From positions 1,779,501 to 1,843,500 of the forward strand of contig NC_015516.1 of NCBI RefSeq assembly GCF_000270185.1: a stretch of DNA of 64,000 bases, written 5' to 3'. This DNA comes from Melissococcus plutonius ATCC 35311 (GTDB lineage Bacteria; Bacillota; Bacilli; Lactobacillales; Enterococcaceae). Under the pieces are notes generated by a model that saw nothing but the letters and a program-made list of their open reading frames with translations, had not been told where the DNA came from and did not search any database. Positions within the stretch are counted from its first letter, which is position 1; each line of letters opens with the position of its first letter. Positions 1-9,516 of the stretch are shown in pieces. A program made the position numbers and the translations under genes.

Positions 1-421
1 TTTCATCTGTAGCTAAAAAATTTTTTGAAGTTAATCGTCGTTTTTCATGTTTTGCTTTTGGCCAGGGATCAGAAAAATTTAGATAAATGCGATCAATCTC
101 ACCTTCTGCAAAATATTGTGTTAATGTTCTTCCATCCACATGTAATAATTGTAAATTAGGTAATGGGTTTTCAATCAATTTATCTAATGCCATTGATAAC
201 ACACTGACTTGCATATCAATCCCTATATAATTAATTTCTGGATGTAATCTTGCCATTTCAATAATAAATTGCCCTTTGCCTGTCCCTATCTCAATATGTA
301 TTGGATGATCATTTTTAAATCGTTCATACCATTTTCCTTGCCATTTTTCTGGTTCATTTGCCACAAATTGGGGATACTCAGCTAGAAGCTGAGCGGCTCC
401 CTGTCTATATCTTACACGCAT
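1..421 (-). CDS. trmB: tRNA (guanine-N7-)-methyltransferase, partial
   Basis: This gene would methylate guanine 46 of tRNA to m7G using S-adenosylmethionine. Only the N-terminal 140 residues are in the window; the 3' end lies beyond position 1. The translation starts [19 protein letters not shown] and contains the SAM-binding loop [10 protein letters not shown] near residue 50 and the family motif [15 protein letters not shown] near residues 118-132. The start ATG is at 421-419. It lies downstream of the phosphotransferase gene on the same strand, separated by a 20-bp perfect hairpin. The trmB/ytmP pairing is common in Bacilli, which supports both calls. Confidence 0.95.
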   Translation of the reverse strand, partial: MRVRYRQGAAQLLAEYPQFVANEPEKWQGKWYERFKNDHPIHIEIGTGKGQFIIEMARLHPEINYIGIDMQVSVLSMALDKLIENPLPNLQLLHVDGRTLTQYFAEGEIDRIYLNFSDPWPKAKHEKRRLTSKNFLATDE

Positions 422-480
422 CTTTTCTAAATTTCCTCTCTTATATAAGTATAACGTCAACATAGGATTAAACATTATTC

Positions 481-531
481 AAAAATAAATTATCAAAAAG
501 TATTTTTCATGCTTTTTGATAATTTATTTTT
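481..531 (-). terminator. 20-bp perfect hairpin between the phosphotransferase gene and trmB
   Basis: Positions 481-500 and 512-531 are exact reverse complements around an 11-nt loop. The stem is AT-rich with A/T runs at both ends. It begins two bases after the stop of the upstream gene. It could act as an intrinsic terminator or attenuator that lowers trmB expression, or as a bidirectional element. No strong separate trmB promoter is evident in the short remaining spacer. Confidence 0.6.
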
Positions 532-532
532 G

Positions 533-1312
533 TTAATGACCGAATATTTTCTTTAACTGGAGAATTTCCATGTTTGTTTCTTTTCTTTCACCAATTTTAT
601 AATGATGAAAAATTTCTTGTAAAAAACTAAATAATACATACCAATAAACGCGCTTCATTACTTTATCTGTAGGTCGTAATCCATAAGCTAGTAACCATTG
701 ATTCCAGTTTGCTTGTGAAACATGGTGTCCTAAGATCATCCCTAAGTCTATGGCTGGATCTGCCAGCATAACAGAATTCCAATCTACAAGATAGAGATAA
801 TTATTTGAAAGTAACCAATTCCTATAATTAACATCACCATGAACAACTCGGTAATCATCTGTAGAATAATCCGGTAAATTTTCTTCTAAATAATGAATAA
901 TTTTTAAAAGGTAAGAATTGTTTTTTAATCCCTTAGGTAAAAGTTTTCGATAGTTATCAAGCATTACTTGAGGTGTAACTATCTGACCACCAATTTTTCT
1001 TAACATTTCTTTTAACATATAAGAATGATGAAGATGATACAACACATCAATAACATCGTTTCGTTGTCCAATTTCATCCGTTTTTAATAACCGACCATCC
1101 AACCATTCTTGGGCCGTTAGAACATCACCATTAACTGTTCGTTTTGTCCAAACTAGCTTAGGAGCAATTCCTTCCTTGGATAGCGCTGCTAAGAGTGGAG
1201 AAGTATTTCGTTTAATGAACACTTTTTCTGTTGCTCGTGTTCCCATGTAGGCTTGACCAGTTGCTCCTTTTATTGGTTGTAACTGCCATTCATTATCCAG
1301 TTGAAATTCCAT
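533..1312 (-). CDS. ytmP: YtmP-like aminoglycoside phosphotransferase/choline kinase-fold protein
   Basis: This is a 259-residue soluble protein of the APH/choline kinase fold. The Brenner-type catalytic motif HGDVNYRN is at residues 158-165 and the metal-binding DW pair (YLVDWNS) is at 177-178, followed by DPAIDLG. These are the residues needed for ATP-dependent phosphotransfer. The substrate is unknown; the orthologue next to trmB in Bacillus is YtmP. The start ATG at 1312 has an AAGGGG ribosome binding site just upstream, and a near-consensus promoter lies at 1368-1396. Resistance to aminoglycosides should not be assumed from the fold. Confidence 0.88.
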   Translation of the reverse strand: MEFQLDNEWQLQPIKGATGQAYMGTRATEKVFIKRNTSPLLAALSKEGIAPKLVWTKRTVNGDVLTAQEWLDGRLLKTDEIGQRNDVIDVLYHLHHSYMLKEMLRKIGGQIVTPQVMLDNYRKLLPKGLKNNSYLLKIIHYLEENLPDYSTDDYRVVHGDVNYRNWLLSNNYLYLVDWNSVMLADPAIDLGMILGHHVSQANWNQWLLAYGLRPTDKVMKRVYWYVLFSFLQEIFHHYKIGERKETNMEILQLKKIFGH

Positions 1313-1367
1313 GGAAACTAACCCCTTATCCTACACTTTTATTAACTCTTTTATCGCAGCGTCTCTT

Positions 1368-1396
1368 ATTGTATCTTCCCTCTATTGCTACGTCAA
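1368..1396 (-). promoter_or_regulatory. sigma-A-type promoter for the phosphotransferase/trmB unit
   Basis: On the minus strand there is a -35 TTGACG (1396-1391), a 17-bp spacer and a -10 TACAAT (1373-1368). It sits about 55 bp upstream of the start codon at 1312. Confidence 0.75.
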
Positions 1397-1587
1397 GTTT
1401 ATACCAAATTCTTTTATAAATTTTGGTAACTTTTTATCTAGTATTTTTTATGAAACAACTTTTATAAATTTCTTCTACATTTATTATACTGACTAACTAT
1501 TTTTTTTGTAAAAAATAACTCTTAAAAGACCAATAAAATTTCAATTATTAAGATAAATTATTCTTATTTAATTGACCTGTCTATCAT

Positions 1588-2805
1588 TTAATCGTTGATT
1601 TTTTTTAATCGATAAGCCACATACCATTTAGAAAAAATTAAAACTTCAACTATTAAGAGACCGAAAATAAAGCATGCCTCTAGTTTATTCGCTAAGGCAA
1701 CCAATAGACAAATTCCAAACAAGATAACAGCTATTAATAAAAGTCCCGTAATTAATTGATTCACTGCCTTCTTTTTCTTCTCTAATGGAACAGGATACAA
1801 TTGTACCATTACCATATAGTCAAATTGAGTATAAATCGGAATTAACTGGAATCCAATCAAATAGATAAACAATAAAGAGACGCCAAGAGCAAACCAGAAT
1901 TCTTGAATGAAAAATAAAAGAATCATGCCAACAATGACTAAACGAATAAACAGTCCACTATAAGCCGAACGTCTAATAAAACTATGCATATACAAGTAAA
2001 GATAGGTATTCTTTGATTTTTGTTTTACTTGGTTAAGAAATGGGTCAAAGACCTTTCTTCGTTTTATACTACTTGTCACCTCAGGAACATCGGTAAACAG
2101 ATGAATAAATTGATAAATACGATAAATACGATTTTTCTCTTTTTGAATCATTTTTTCCCAATCTAGCAATACTTGATTTTGTGTTTTCTTCAATAAGAAA
2201 TAAAAAATGAATATTTGTAAAAAAGCCAGTAAATTTCCTATATATGGAAAAAGATATAAACTAAGAAAGATAGCTATTGTACTGATTATAAACCATAAAC
2301 TCCACCATATTCTATAATGAAATGAAGAAATTTGGTATAACCCATATTCCTGTAAAAATAAATGGCCTATTTTTAAACAAATAAACATAACTAAAAAGTA
2401 AAAGAACGTATCAAAAGTTAATTTGGTTGAAACAACAAGCAAAGGTAACATGATTCCACAACCAAATATGTACAAAATAAATGGAAAAATGAGTGAATAT
2501 TGACAAGCTTTCTTAAGATAGTCTGTCATTTTCTTTTCTTTTGGTAAAATAAATACTTCATCAGCTGCTTTTGCTAGCGTTACAAGCCGTCCAACTTGCA
2601 ACATCAACAACCAAACCACTAAAACAATAATTCTGCTCCAAAAAAAATTTTTTGGTAGTTGTTTTAAAATTTGTGAATAATAAAATCCAAAACCACCAAA
2701 TAAGAAAATGCAAACTAATACAAAATGGTCATTTAGTACATAACGCATATATTTCATCATATGTTTCAAATGATAGGATAGACGAGTGTTATAAAGATTT
2801 TTCAT
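1588..2805 (-). CDS. ecsB: EcsB-type ABC transporter permease
   Basis: This 405-residue polytopic membrane protein has many long hydrophobic segments (for example near residues 33-50, 110-165, 180-205 and 285-395). It is the membrane partner of the ATPase encoded immediately upstream; the two reading frames overlap by 17 bp, which implies translational coupling. In Bacillus, Ecs affects protein secretion, competence and intramembrane proteolysis by RasP. The transported substrate is not established. The assignment rests on topology, length and the ecsA-ecsB arrangement next to hit and prsA. Confidence 0.88.
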   Translation of the reverse strand: MKNLYNTRLSYHLKHMMKYMRYVLNDHFVLVCIFLFGGFGFYYSQILKQLPKNFFWSRIIVLVVWLLMLQVGRLVTLAKAADEVFILPKEKKMTDYLKKACQYSLIFPFILYIFGCGIMLPLLVVSTKLTFDTFFYFLVMFICLKIGHLFLQEYGLYQISSFHYRIWWSLWFIISTIAIFLSLYLFPYIGNLLAFLQIFIFYFLLKKTQNQVLLDWEKMIQKEKNRIYRIYQFIHLFTDVPEVTSSIKRRKVFDPFLNQVKQKSKNTYLYLYMHSFIRRSAYSGLFIRLVIVGMILLFFIQEFWFALGVSLLFIYLIGFQLIPIYTQFDYMVMVQLYPVPLEKKKKAVNQLITGLLLIAVILFGICLLVALANKLEACFIFGLLIVEVLIFSKWYVAYRLKKIND

Positions 2806-3547
2806 AGGTTTCTTTCTTCTCTCCTTCTTTTGTTAATGCAACATAAATATCATCAAGTGAAGAATTAGGTAAATTGAATTCATTTCTCAATCTATCAAGA
2901 GAACCAATTGCACGAATCTTTCCTTCATGTAAAACAATAAATCGATCACAATATTTTTCTGCTGTAGCTAAAATATGGGTAGACATTAGAATATCAGCTC
3001 CCTGTTTACGCATCTCATCCATTAATTCTAATAACGAACGAATAGCTAAAGGATCTAATCCCAAAAAAGGCTCATCAATGATATAAAGACTGGGCTTAAT
3101 TAGAAAGGCACAAAGAATCATAACCTTCTGCTTCATTCCCTTGGAAAAATTTGTTGGAAACCAATCCAATTTATCTTCAAGTCTAAAAGTCTCCAGTAAG
3201 GATTCTGCTCTTTTAAAAGCTTGATCTTTTGGTATATCATATGCCATTGCAGTAATTTCTATATGTTCACGTAATGTCAACTCTTCATATAATGCAGGGG
3301 TTTCTGGAATATAGCCAATTTTCTTTCGATAACTTTCTGGTTGTGTTTGCAATGTTTCTCCATCAATTGAAATTTTTCCTTTTTGAGGTGTCAACAAACC
3401 AATAATATTTTTAATTGTTGTACTTTTTCCAGCCCCATTTAATCCAATTAAACCAACCATTTCACCAGCATTCACTTCAAAATTAATATCTTTTAAAACA
3501 GGAATATGGCCATATCCACCTGTTAAGTGTTCTATTTGTAAACTCAT
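2789..3547 (-). CDS. ecsA: EcsA ABC transporter ATP-binding protein
   Basis: This is a 252-residue ABC ATPase. Visible motifs are Walker A GLNGAGKST (about 35-43), the signature region FSKGMKQ (134-140, a KGMKQ variant typical of Ecs-like exporters rather than LSGGQ), Walker B LYIIDEP (154-160) and the H-loop STHIL. It energises the EcsB permease encoded downstream with overlapping frames. It is transcribed divergently from hit; an extended -10 element lies about 35 bp upstream. Confidence 0.93.
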   Translation of the reverse strand: MSLQIEHLTGGYGHIPVLKDINFEVNAGEMVGLIGLNGAGKSTTIKNIIGLLTPQKGKISIDGETLQTQPESYRKKIGYIPETPALYEELTLREHIEITAMAYDIPKDQAFKRAESLLETFRLEDKLDWFPTNFSKGMKQKVMILCAFLIKPSLYIIDEPFLGLDPLAIRSLLELMDEMRKQGADILMSTHILATAEKYCDRFIVLHEGKIRAIGSLDRLRNEFNLPNSSLDDIYVALTKEGEKKETYEKSL

Positions 3548-3580
3548 TTTTTTCCTCCAAAGTTAAGCATACTTTTTTTT

Positions 3581-3589
3581 ATTATACCA
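3581..3589 (-). promoter_or_regulatory. Extended -10 promoter element for ecsAB
   Basis: The minus strand reads TGG-TATAAT (3589-3581), a perfect -10 hexamer preceded by an extended TGn. No good -35 lies 17 bp upstream, as is usual for extended -10 promoters. Confidence 0.5.
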
Positions 3590-3679
3590 TGAACATTTCT
3601 AGTCGTTTATATTTTTTCTCCCACTTATAAAACAAGTATGTTAAAGTAAAATAAATGGTAAAGAAAAGAGGTTTAATTA

Positions 3680-4114
3680 ATGGAAAATTGTATTTTTTGT
3701 AAAATTATTCAACAAGAAATTCCTGGCTATAAAATTTATGAAGATGATCAGGTATACGCCTTTTTAGATATTACCCAGGTAACAGAAGGACATACATTAT
3801 TAGTTCCTAAACAACATGTTTCTGATATTTTCAGTTATAATCAAGAAATGGCAGCTGCTATTTTCTCATGTCTGCCAAGGATTGCTAAAGCATTAGAAAA
3901 AACTTTCCCAACAATGAAGGGACTTAATATTCTTAACAATAATAAAGAATTGGCTTACCAAAGTGTTTTTCATTCTCATATTCATTTAATTCCTCGTTAT
4001 ACAGAAAAGGATGATTTTTCAATTCATTTTGGTAATCATCAAGAAGACTATACCCCTGATTTGATGACAAAAATTGCTGATTCTATTGCAAGCCAGGTAA
4101 TAAATGATGCGTAA
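3680..4114 (+). CDS. hit: HIT family nucleotide-binding hydrolase
   Basis: This 144-residue histidine-triad protein begins MENCIFCKIIQQEIPG, typical of Hit, and carries the triad HSHIHLIPR near residues 102-110. HIT proteins hydrolyse nucleoside phosphoramidates or adenylylated substrates. The GAGG ribosome site before the ATG is clear. The 3' end overlaps the following YtxH-domain gene by 11 bp, so the two are probably co-transcribed. The placement between ecsAB and prsA matches the order known in Bacilli. Confidence 0.95.
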   Translation: MENCIFCKIIQQEIPGYKIYEDDQVYAFLDITQVTEGHTLLVPKQHVSDIFSYNQEMAAAIFSCLPRIAKALEKTFPTMKGLNILNNNKELAYQSVFHSHIHLIPRYTEKDDFSIHFGNHQEDYTPDLMTKIADSIASQVINDA

Positions 4115-4442
4115 ATTAACTAGTGGATTATTATTCGGCTCAACTATTGGTACTATTACTGGTCTTTTTCTTGCTCCACACTCTGGCAAAGAAACTCGAA
4201 CAAACATTAGAAATAGTACAACTGATTTTATATATTCAGTTCAAGATACCCATGAAAAAATCATCAACGTACAAAAGGCAATTGGTGAAATAAAAGAGGT
4301 AAGCAAGACAACTATTCCTATTTTAACAAAAGAATTAACTAGAGATATCGAAAGATATCATTTTCAAATGGAACCACGTATACAACGGGCAACACAACAA
4401 GTTAAAAAGATTCAATCAGAATACCTAAATGTTGAAAAGTAA
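4104..4442 (+). CDS. YtxH-domain small membrane-associated protein
   Basis: This 112-residue protein has an N-terminal hydrophobic, glycine-rich segment (SGLLFGSTIGTITGLFLAP, residues 7-25) followed by the SGKETR turn typical of YtxH-domain proteins. The remainder is charged and helical. B. subtilis YhaH occupies the same position. The function is unknown; some family members are stress-induced. The start overlaps the end of hit by 11 bp. Confidence 0.8.
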   Translation: MMRKLTSGLLFGSTIGTITGLFLAPHSGKETRTNIRNSTTDFIYSVQDTHEKIINVQKAIGEIKEVSKTTIPILTKELTRDIERYHFQMEPRIQRATQQVKKIQSEYLNVEK

Positions 4443-4666
4443 CGTAATAATTAACAATATTGATAGTATAGAATTATTTTTATTAACAATATTTTAATAT
4501 TTAAATAATATCTTTTTTTAAAAAAACAAACTATTTTTTCGAAAAAATTTTAATTGAAGTATGAAGATTGTTTGAAACTATAGAAATTCACTTTCTTTTA
4601 TTAATTAAATTGTGGTATAGTTACTAATGTGAAAATTATTTAAAAAAACTAGGAGTGCTTAATAAA

Positions 4667-5650
4667 ATGAAGAAAAAATTAGTTTTAGCTGCTGCAGGCG
4701 TATTCAGTGTTTTTGCTCTCGCAGCGTGTTCATCATCTGATAAAAATGAAGATATCGCAACAATGAAAGGATCAACAATTACCGTTCAAGATTTTTATGA
4801 TCAAATCAAACATGAACAATCAAGTCAACAGCAAGTAATGCAAATGATTGTTTACAAAGTTTTTGATGATAAATATGGCAAAAAAGTATCTGACAAAGAT
4901 GTTGATAAACAATACGATGAGACTGCAAAAGCAGCAGAAGCGCAAGGAACTACTATTGAAGATTATTTAAAACAAAATGGTCAAACAGTAAAAGAATACA
5001 AAAAAACAATTAAACAAGGTTTAGCTTACCAAAAAGGTATAGAAGATCATATTAAAATCTCAAACAAAGATTTGAAAACAGCATGGAAATCATTCCATCC
5101 AGAAGTAGAAGCTCAAATTATCCAAATTCCTGCTGAAAAGGATGCTAAGGATATTAAGAAACAACTTACAGATGGTGGAGACTTTACAAAAATTGCAAAA
5201 GAGAAATCAACAGATAATCAAACCAAAAAAGACGGTGGTAAAATCAAATTTGATTCTCAAACTCAATCTATTCCTCAAGAAGTGAAAGATGCAGCATTCA
5301 AACTAAAAGATGGTGAAGTTTCTGAACCTATTCAAACAACAAACAGTTCTACTTACCAATCTTCTTATTATTTAGTTAAGATGAATAAAAACAAAGCTAA
5401 AGGCAATGATATGAAACCTTATAATAAAGAATTAAAGAAAATTGCCAAACAAACAAAAATGAATGACCAAGCATTTACTACAAAAGTCATTGGTGATGAA
5501 TTAAAAGATGCAAATGTCAAAATCAAAGATGATGCTTTCAAAAATATTTTAGCAAACTTCACAAAAACAAATGATTCATCAAACAAATCTTCAAATAACC
5601 AATCTAAAGATGTAAAAGACAACGCTAAAACAAAAAATTCTAATAAATAA
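4667..5650 (+). CDS. prsA: PrsA-type peptidyl-prolyl isomerase lipoprotein
   Basis: This extracytoplasmic foldase assists proteins after Sec export. The start chosen is the ATG at 4667, giving 327 residues. A GTG at 4655 is in frame but is part of the AGGAG ribosome site, so it is unlikely to be the start. The N-terminus MKKKLVLAAAGVFSVFALAAC is a lipoprotein signal with lipobox LAAC (Cys 21). A parvulin-type region follows at about residues 135-235 (DGGDFTKIAKEKS, DGGKIKFD, LKDGEVSEPI). The C-terminus is a low-complexity Asn/Ser/Lys tail. A TGG-TATAGT extended -10 is visible about 50 bp upstream. A strong terminator follows. Confidence 0.95.
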   Translation: MKKKLVLAAAGVFSVFALAACSSSDKNEDIATMKGSTITVQDFYDQIKHEQSSQQQVMQMIVYKVFDDKYGKKVSDKDVDKQYDETAKAAEAQGTTIEDYLKQNGQTVKEYKKTIKQGLAYQKGIEDHIKISNKDLKTAWKSFHPEVEAQIIQIPAEKDAKDIKKQLTDGGDFTKIAKEKSTDNQTKKDGGKIKFDSQTQSIPQEVKDAAFKLKDGEVSEPIQTTNSSTYQSSYYLVKMNKNKAKGNDMKPYNKELKKIAKQTKMNDQAFTTKVIGDELKDANVKIKDDAFKNILANFTKTNDSSNKSSNNQSKDVKDNAKTKNSNK

Positions 5651-5658
5651 GATTAAAT

Positions 5659-5695
5659 AAAAAATACAGAGAATAAATTATTCTCTGTATTTTTT
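5659..5695 (+). terminator. Intrinsic terminator of prsA
   Basis: A perfect 18-bp stem (5659-5676 with 5678-5695) encloses CAGAGAA/TTCTCTG, followed by a T-rich tract. It lies 9 bp after the prsA stop. Confidence 0.88.
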
Positions 5696-5868
5696 ATTTA
5701 TAATTTGTTAACCAATCATACATATAAACAATAACTTAGACAATCAACGTCTTAATCATTCAATAAAAATCCTACACTAAAAACAAAACCAAATTATGCT
5801 ATTTTTATAATTAATTTAGACAGTAGATCATTCATTAGTATTAACTATTTTATTCAAAGTTAAATTCT

Positions 5869-6813
5869 TCAAATCGTTTTAGGCACATAAAAACTGCGTT
5901 TGTCCATTCCAAAAATTCGTTCTGTATATTTACCAGGTTCTGTTTGTTGAATTGCCTGTTTCATCATTTGAATAGAAGCATCCATTGTGTCAATTTGATG
6001 TAGAACTTCAGCTTCCATAATTCTTGGACGTACTGGTGAACCATATTCTAAGAGTCCATGATGTGCTAGTACCATATGTCTTAAAAGAATAACGTCTTCT
6101 GTTGATTCATCAATTTTAAGTGAAATACATGCCTTTGCGATTTCTTCATCGACTAAAACCAAATGGCCAATCAAATTTCCAGATAAGGTATATTCGGTTG
6201 TCAGATTTCCAGATAATTCAATTACCTTACCTAAATCATGAAGAATAATTCCTGCATAAAGTAAGGAGGCATTTAGTATAGGATATTCATTGCAAATCGA
6301 TTTACCTAAACGAAGCATTGAGAGAGTATGATAAGCTAATCCACCAGTAAATGCATGATGATTTTTTTTAGCTGCTGGAAATTGATAAAATTCTTGCTGG
6401 TATTTTGTTAATAAATATCGAACAATGCGATTCCAATTCGGATTGGTAATTTCAAATAGTTGCTGATTAATTTCTTGCAGCATATCCTCCTTTTTCAAAG
6501 GGGATTGTTCCATGTAAGACTCCGGTTGGTTCGGCTCATCTGAATGTGCTAAGCGCATATGTATAATCTTTATCTGTGGTCTTCCTTGATAATTCTCTCT
6601 TTTACCATTCAACAATACTACCTGTCCAGAAACAAAATGATTGATTTCTTCCTCTGAAGCATCCCAATATTTTCCATCAATTGTGCCAGAGGTGTCTTGA
6701 AATGTAAATGCGATAAATTTTTTGCCATTTTTAGCTACACGTATTTCGGCCACTTTAATCAATACATAGGATTCAAACAATTCGTCTACACTTAATTCAT
6801 GAAGTTTTTTCAT
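5869..6813 (-). CDS. yhaM: YhaM family 3'-5' exoribonuclease
   Basis: This 314-residue protein has an N-terminal OB-fold nucleic-acid binding domain (about 15-90, VAEIRVAKNGKKFIAFTFQD) and an HD-type metal-dependent domain. The latter shows HHAFTGGLAYHT (about 152-163), ILHDLGK (about 190-196) and LAHHG. YhaM enzymes trim RNA and single-stranded DNA 3' ends. The frame overlaps the end of yhaN by 17 bp, indicating one yhaO-yhaN-yhaM operon read on the minus strand. Confidence 0.92.
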   Translation of the reverse strand: MKKLHELSVDELFESYVLIKVAEIRVAKNGKKFIAFTFQDTSGTIDGKYWDASEEEINHFVSGQVVLLNGKRENYQGRPQIKIIHMRLAHSDEPNQPESYMEQSPLKKEDMLQEINQQLFEITNPNWNRIVRYLLTKYQQEFYQFPAAKKNHHAFTGGLAYHTLSMLRLGKSICNEYPILNASLLYAGIILHDLGKVIELSGNLTTEYTLSGNLIGHLVLVDEEIAKACISLKIDESTEDVILLRHMVLAHHGLLEYGSPVRPRIMEAEVLHQIDTMDASIQMMKQAIQQTEPGKYTERIFGMDKRSFYVPKTI

Positions 6814-9516
6814 TTTTTTCTCCTTCTAGATAAATAATTGGTTGACTTAACTCTTGATAATAGCTTAACATTTCTTGATCAGAAGAAAAACAAATGATTT
6901 GATATTTTCTCCCAAATTCTTTAAATAACATTGCTAATTGATATTTTCTAGTTTCATCATAATGTAACCAACCATCATCAATAATGATTGGGCAAAGAGG
7001 TTTTTCTTGTAAGGATAAAAAAGCAAATCGAACAGCCATAATTAATTGATCTTTTGTTCCAGATGAAAGATCATAAATAGTAAAATATTGTGAATTTTTG
7101 TCAATAACATAAATTACATTATCAATTATTTGTACAGTTTGATAGTTATCGGCAGTTAATAATTGAAAATAATAGGAAGTTTGCTTCATCAATGCAGGCA
7201 ATTGTTTATCTGATAGCTCTGTTAACAGATCCATCAATAATTGACCCGCTAATTGATTAATGGTCCATTCCTGTGCCAATTCATCTATTTCTGCTTTTAA
7301 ATCTGCTTGTTGCTGATAAAGTTCATCCAAAGAACCATTTGTTAGAAATTGTTGTTTAGCATAAAGTAGTTTTTGTTCATCTTTTCTTAAATCTTGTGTT
7401 TGATTGATTAACTCGTTCAATTCCCCGTTTAAACGTTCAAACTCAGTAGCTAACTCTTCTTTTGTTATGATTTCTTTCTTTTCAAAAATTCCTGTCACCA
7501 TAGATTCTAATTCTAATTGATGTCTTTTTTGTGCTTGTCGTTTACGCAAATATTTTAACTTAGATTCAATCATAGTTACAGAAGAAATATGATAGCGAAT
7601 CAATAAAGGCTGCAATGAATCTAATAACTCTTGTTTTTGATTTTTCAATTCATTTATTGTATGTTTTTTAATTTATCTAATTGATCATCTTCAGCTATAC
7701 GAAAACTTTCCATCTGCTCAGCAAAATTATTAATAAATTCTAATTGTTCATCTAATGACTTACCTTGAAGTGGTAAATAATCGGTTAGCTGATTGATCTG
7801 TTTGATAAACTGTTGAACAAAGGCTGCATTCTCTTTACGTTGGATCGTTAAATCATCAATGGTATGTATCAGAAAATGATAGCGTTCAATATCTTGTTTT
7901 TGATTTATCCAAAAATCAAGCTGATCCATTCTCCCTAAATGATTTGCTTTTGCCTGTTGTTTAATATTATGCATTAATTGTTTTTCTTTTTCTTTAATAA
8001 GTTGTAATTGTTCCTGTAAGACGTGTAATTGTTCATTTAAATAATCAATTTGCGAAAGTTTTTCCTGCCATTGTTTTTTTTCCTCTTTTAACAGATTCTT
8101 TGTTTTCATTTTAAATGTATATAAAATAAACATAATAGGAAATATTTCAACGATTAAGCCAAAATACTTGATTGGATTTGGCAATAAAAAACTAATAAAA
8201 AGAATACAAATAACACCAAAAATTCCCAAAAAATAATATTTTTTCTGCTTGTTTGTTATGATTTTTGGATGAAACATTTCTTGATGTTCAGCTTCAAAAA
8301 TAGTTAAACTATTTTCCTTGACATTAAGTTCTTCTTTTTTTATTTCTAGTTGATTTTGTAACTGTTGTGCATGTTTTTTATATTCAGATAACTGTTTTTT
8401 TAAATTTTGAATTCCTTCCACGTTCATTGTTAATTGGGGAGGATATGCTCGACTCCACTGCCAACATTTTTCTAAAGATTCTATTTCTTTTTGATGTTTA
8501 ATACAAGATTGCTCTAACCATTCCTGATCTAAAATTAACTGTTTGATCAACTTTTTTTGTGACAAAAAAGATTGAATTGTCTCTTCTTCTTTTAAATAAA
8601 ATTGGTAATCATCAATTAATTTTTTATCTACTTCTTTTTTGACTTCTTTTTGCTCAAGTTCCAATAACTGACTGGTTAAAAATTGATATTTCTGATAGCC
8701 TTCTTCTAATTGATGCCAATCTTGCTTATTAATAGTTATTGGTTCATCAAGAGATTTCAACGTTTGAAGCTCTTTATAAATAGCAAAATTTTGTTTCTTA
8801 CTTTCTACCTTAGCTAGCTCTTGTTTCTTTTTAGTAATCAACTGTTGGTTATTTTGGATAAGCGTTTGTTTTTCTTTAATATTCTTTGTTATTTGTTGAA
8901 ATGAATATTGCTGTTCTTCTTGTTGGTTAATTTTTTCTTGCAATTGTTGATAATTCTTCAACTGTTGATTTAAGGGTGGTTGAATTCCTTTTCCACGATA
9001 AATCATTTGTGCTGTCTTAAGATATTCAGCTTTTTTTATTAATAGATTCTGACTACCTGAGATACCAAGAGCTAACAACGATGTCTGCAATTGTTCTTCT
9101 GTTAATTTTCCTAATTCGTTTAACTGTTCTTGCTGAAAAGTAAAGACTTCTTGAAAGAGTTCTTTTGTAAGTGGATAAAGGATTTCTTCTAACTTTTTCT
9201 CATCCCCTACCTGTCCATTATAATAAACTTTTGCTTGTCCTTTATTTTTGTCTTTAAAACGTTCAATCTGGATAATTCCATAAGTAGTATGTTTAATCCA
9301 TAATCTACCACCATAAGCACCACCATTTTTGGGCAAAAATTCTCTCTTTTTTTTTCCTCTTGCAGGAAATCCAAATAGAATGGTTTGGATAAATTGATAA
9401 ATAGTCGATTTTCCCGCTTCATTTTTTCCATTTACAAGTTGGTTGTTTTCAGTAAAATTAATTTTTTTTTGCTGCCATTTACCAAAGCCCACAATCTCGA
9501 TTGCTGTTATCTTCAT
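6797..9516 (-). pseudogene. yhaN: YhaN-like Rad50/SMC-type ATPase, split by a one-base frameshift
   Basis: This would be the large ATPase partner of the YhaO nuclease. The 5' part (9516-7654, 620 aa) starts MKITAIEIVGFGKW and holds Walker A NGKNEAGKST, long coiled coils and a hydrophobic hairpin (FLGIFGVICILFISFLL). The 3' part (7648-6797, 283 aa, TTG start) holds a coiled coil, the ABC-type signature LSSGTKDQ and a Walker-B-like PIIIDDGW. The frame is lost in an A6 run (minus strand; T6 at 7664-7669). One extra A would join them through DKLKKHTINELKNQ into about 906 aa, close to known YhaN. The start at 9516 has AGGAGG and overlaps the yhaO stop as ATGA. If the break is real, no ATPase with both nucleotide-binding halves is made. 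Confidence 0.85.

Noticed and set aside
533-1312. Aminoglycoside resistance gene
   Set aside because: The APH fold alone is shared with housekeeping kinases; the trmB neighbourhood indicates YtmP.
1231-1496. Two plus-strand frames at the phosphotransferase 5' end
   Set aside because: They overlap its start and promoter on the other strand and show no ribosome site or known motif.
4450-4494. Direct repeat ATTAACAATATT upstream of prsA
   Set aside because: Short and AT-only; expected by chance in this composition.
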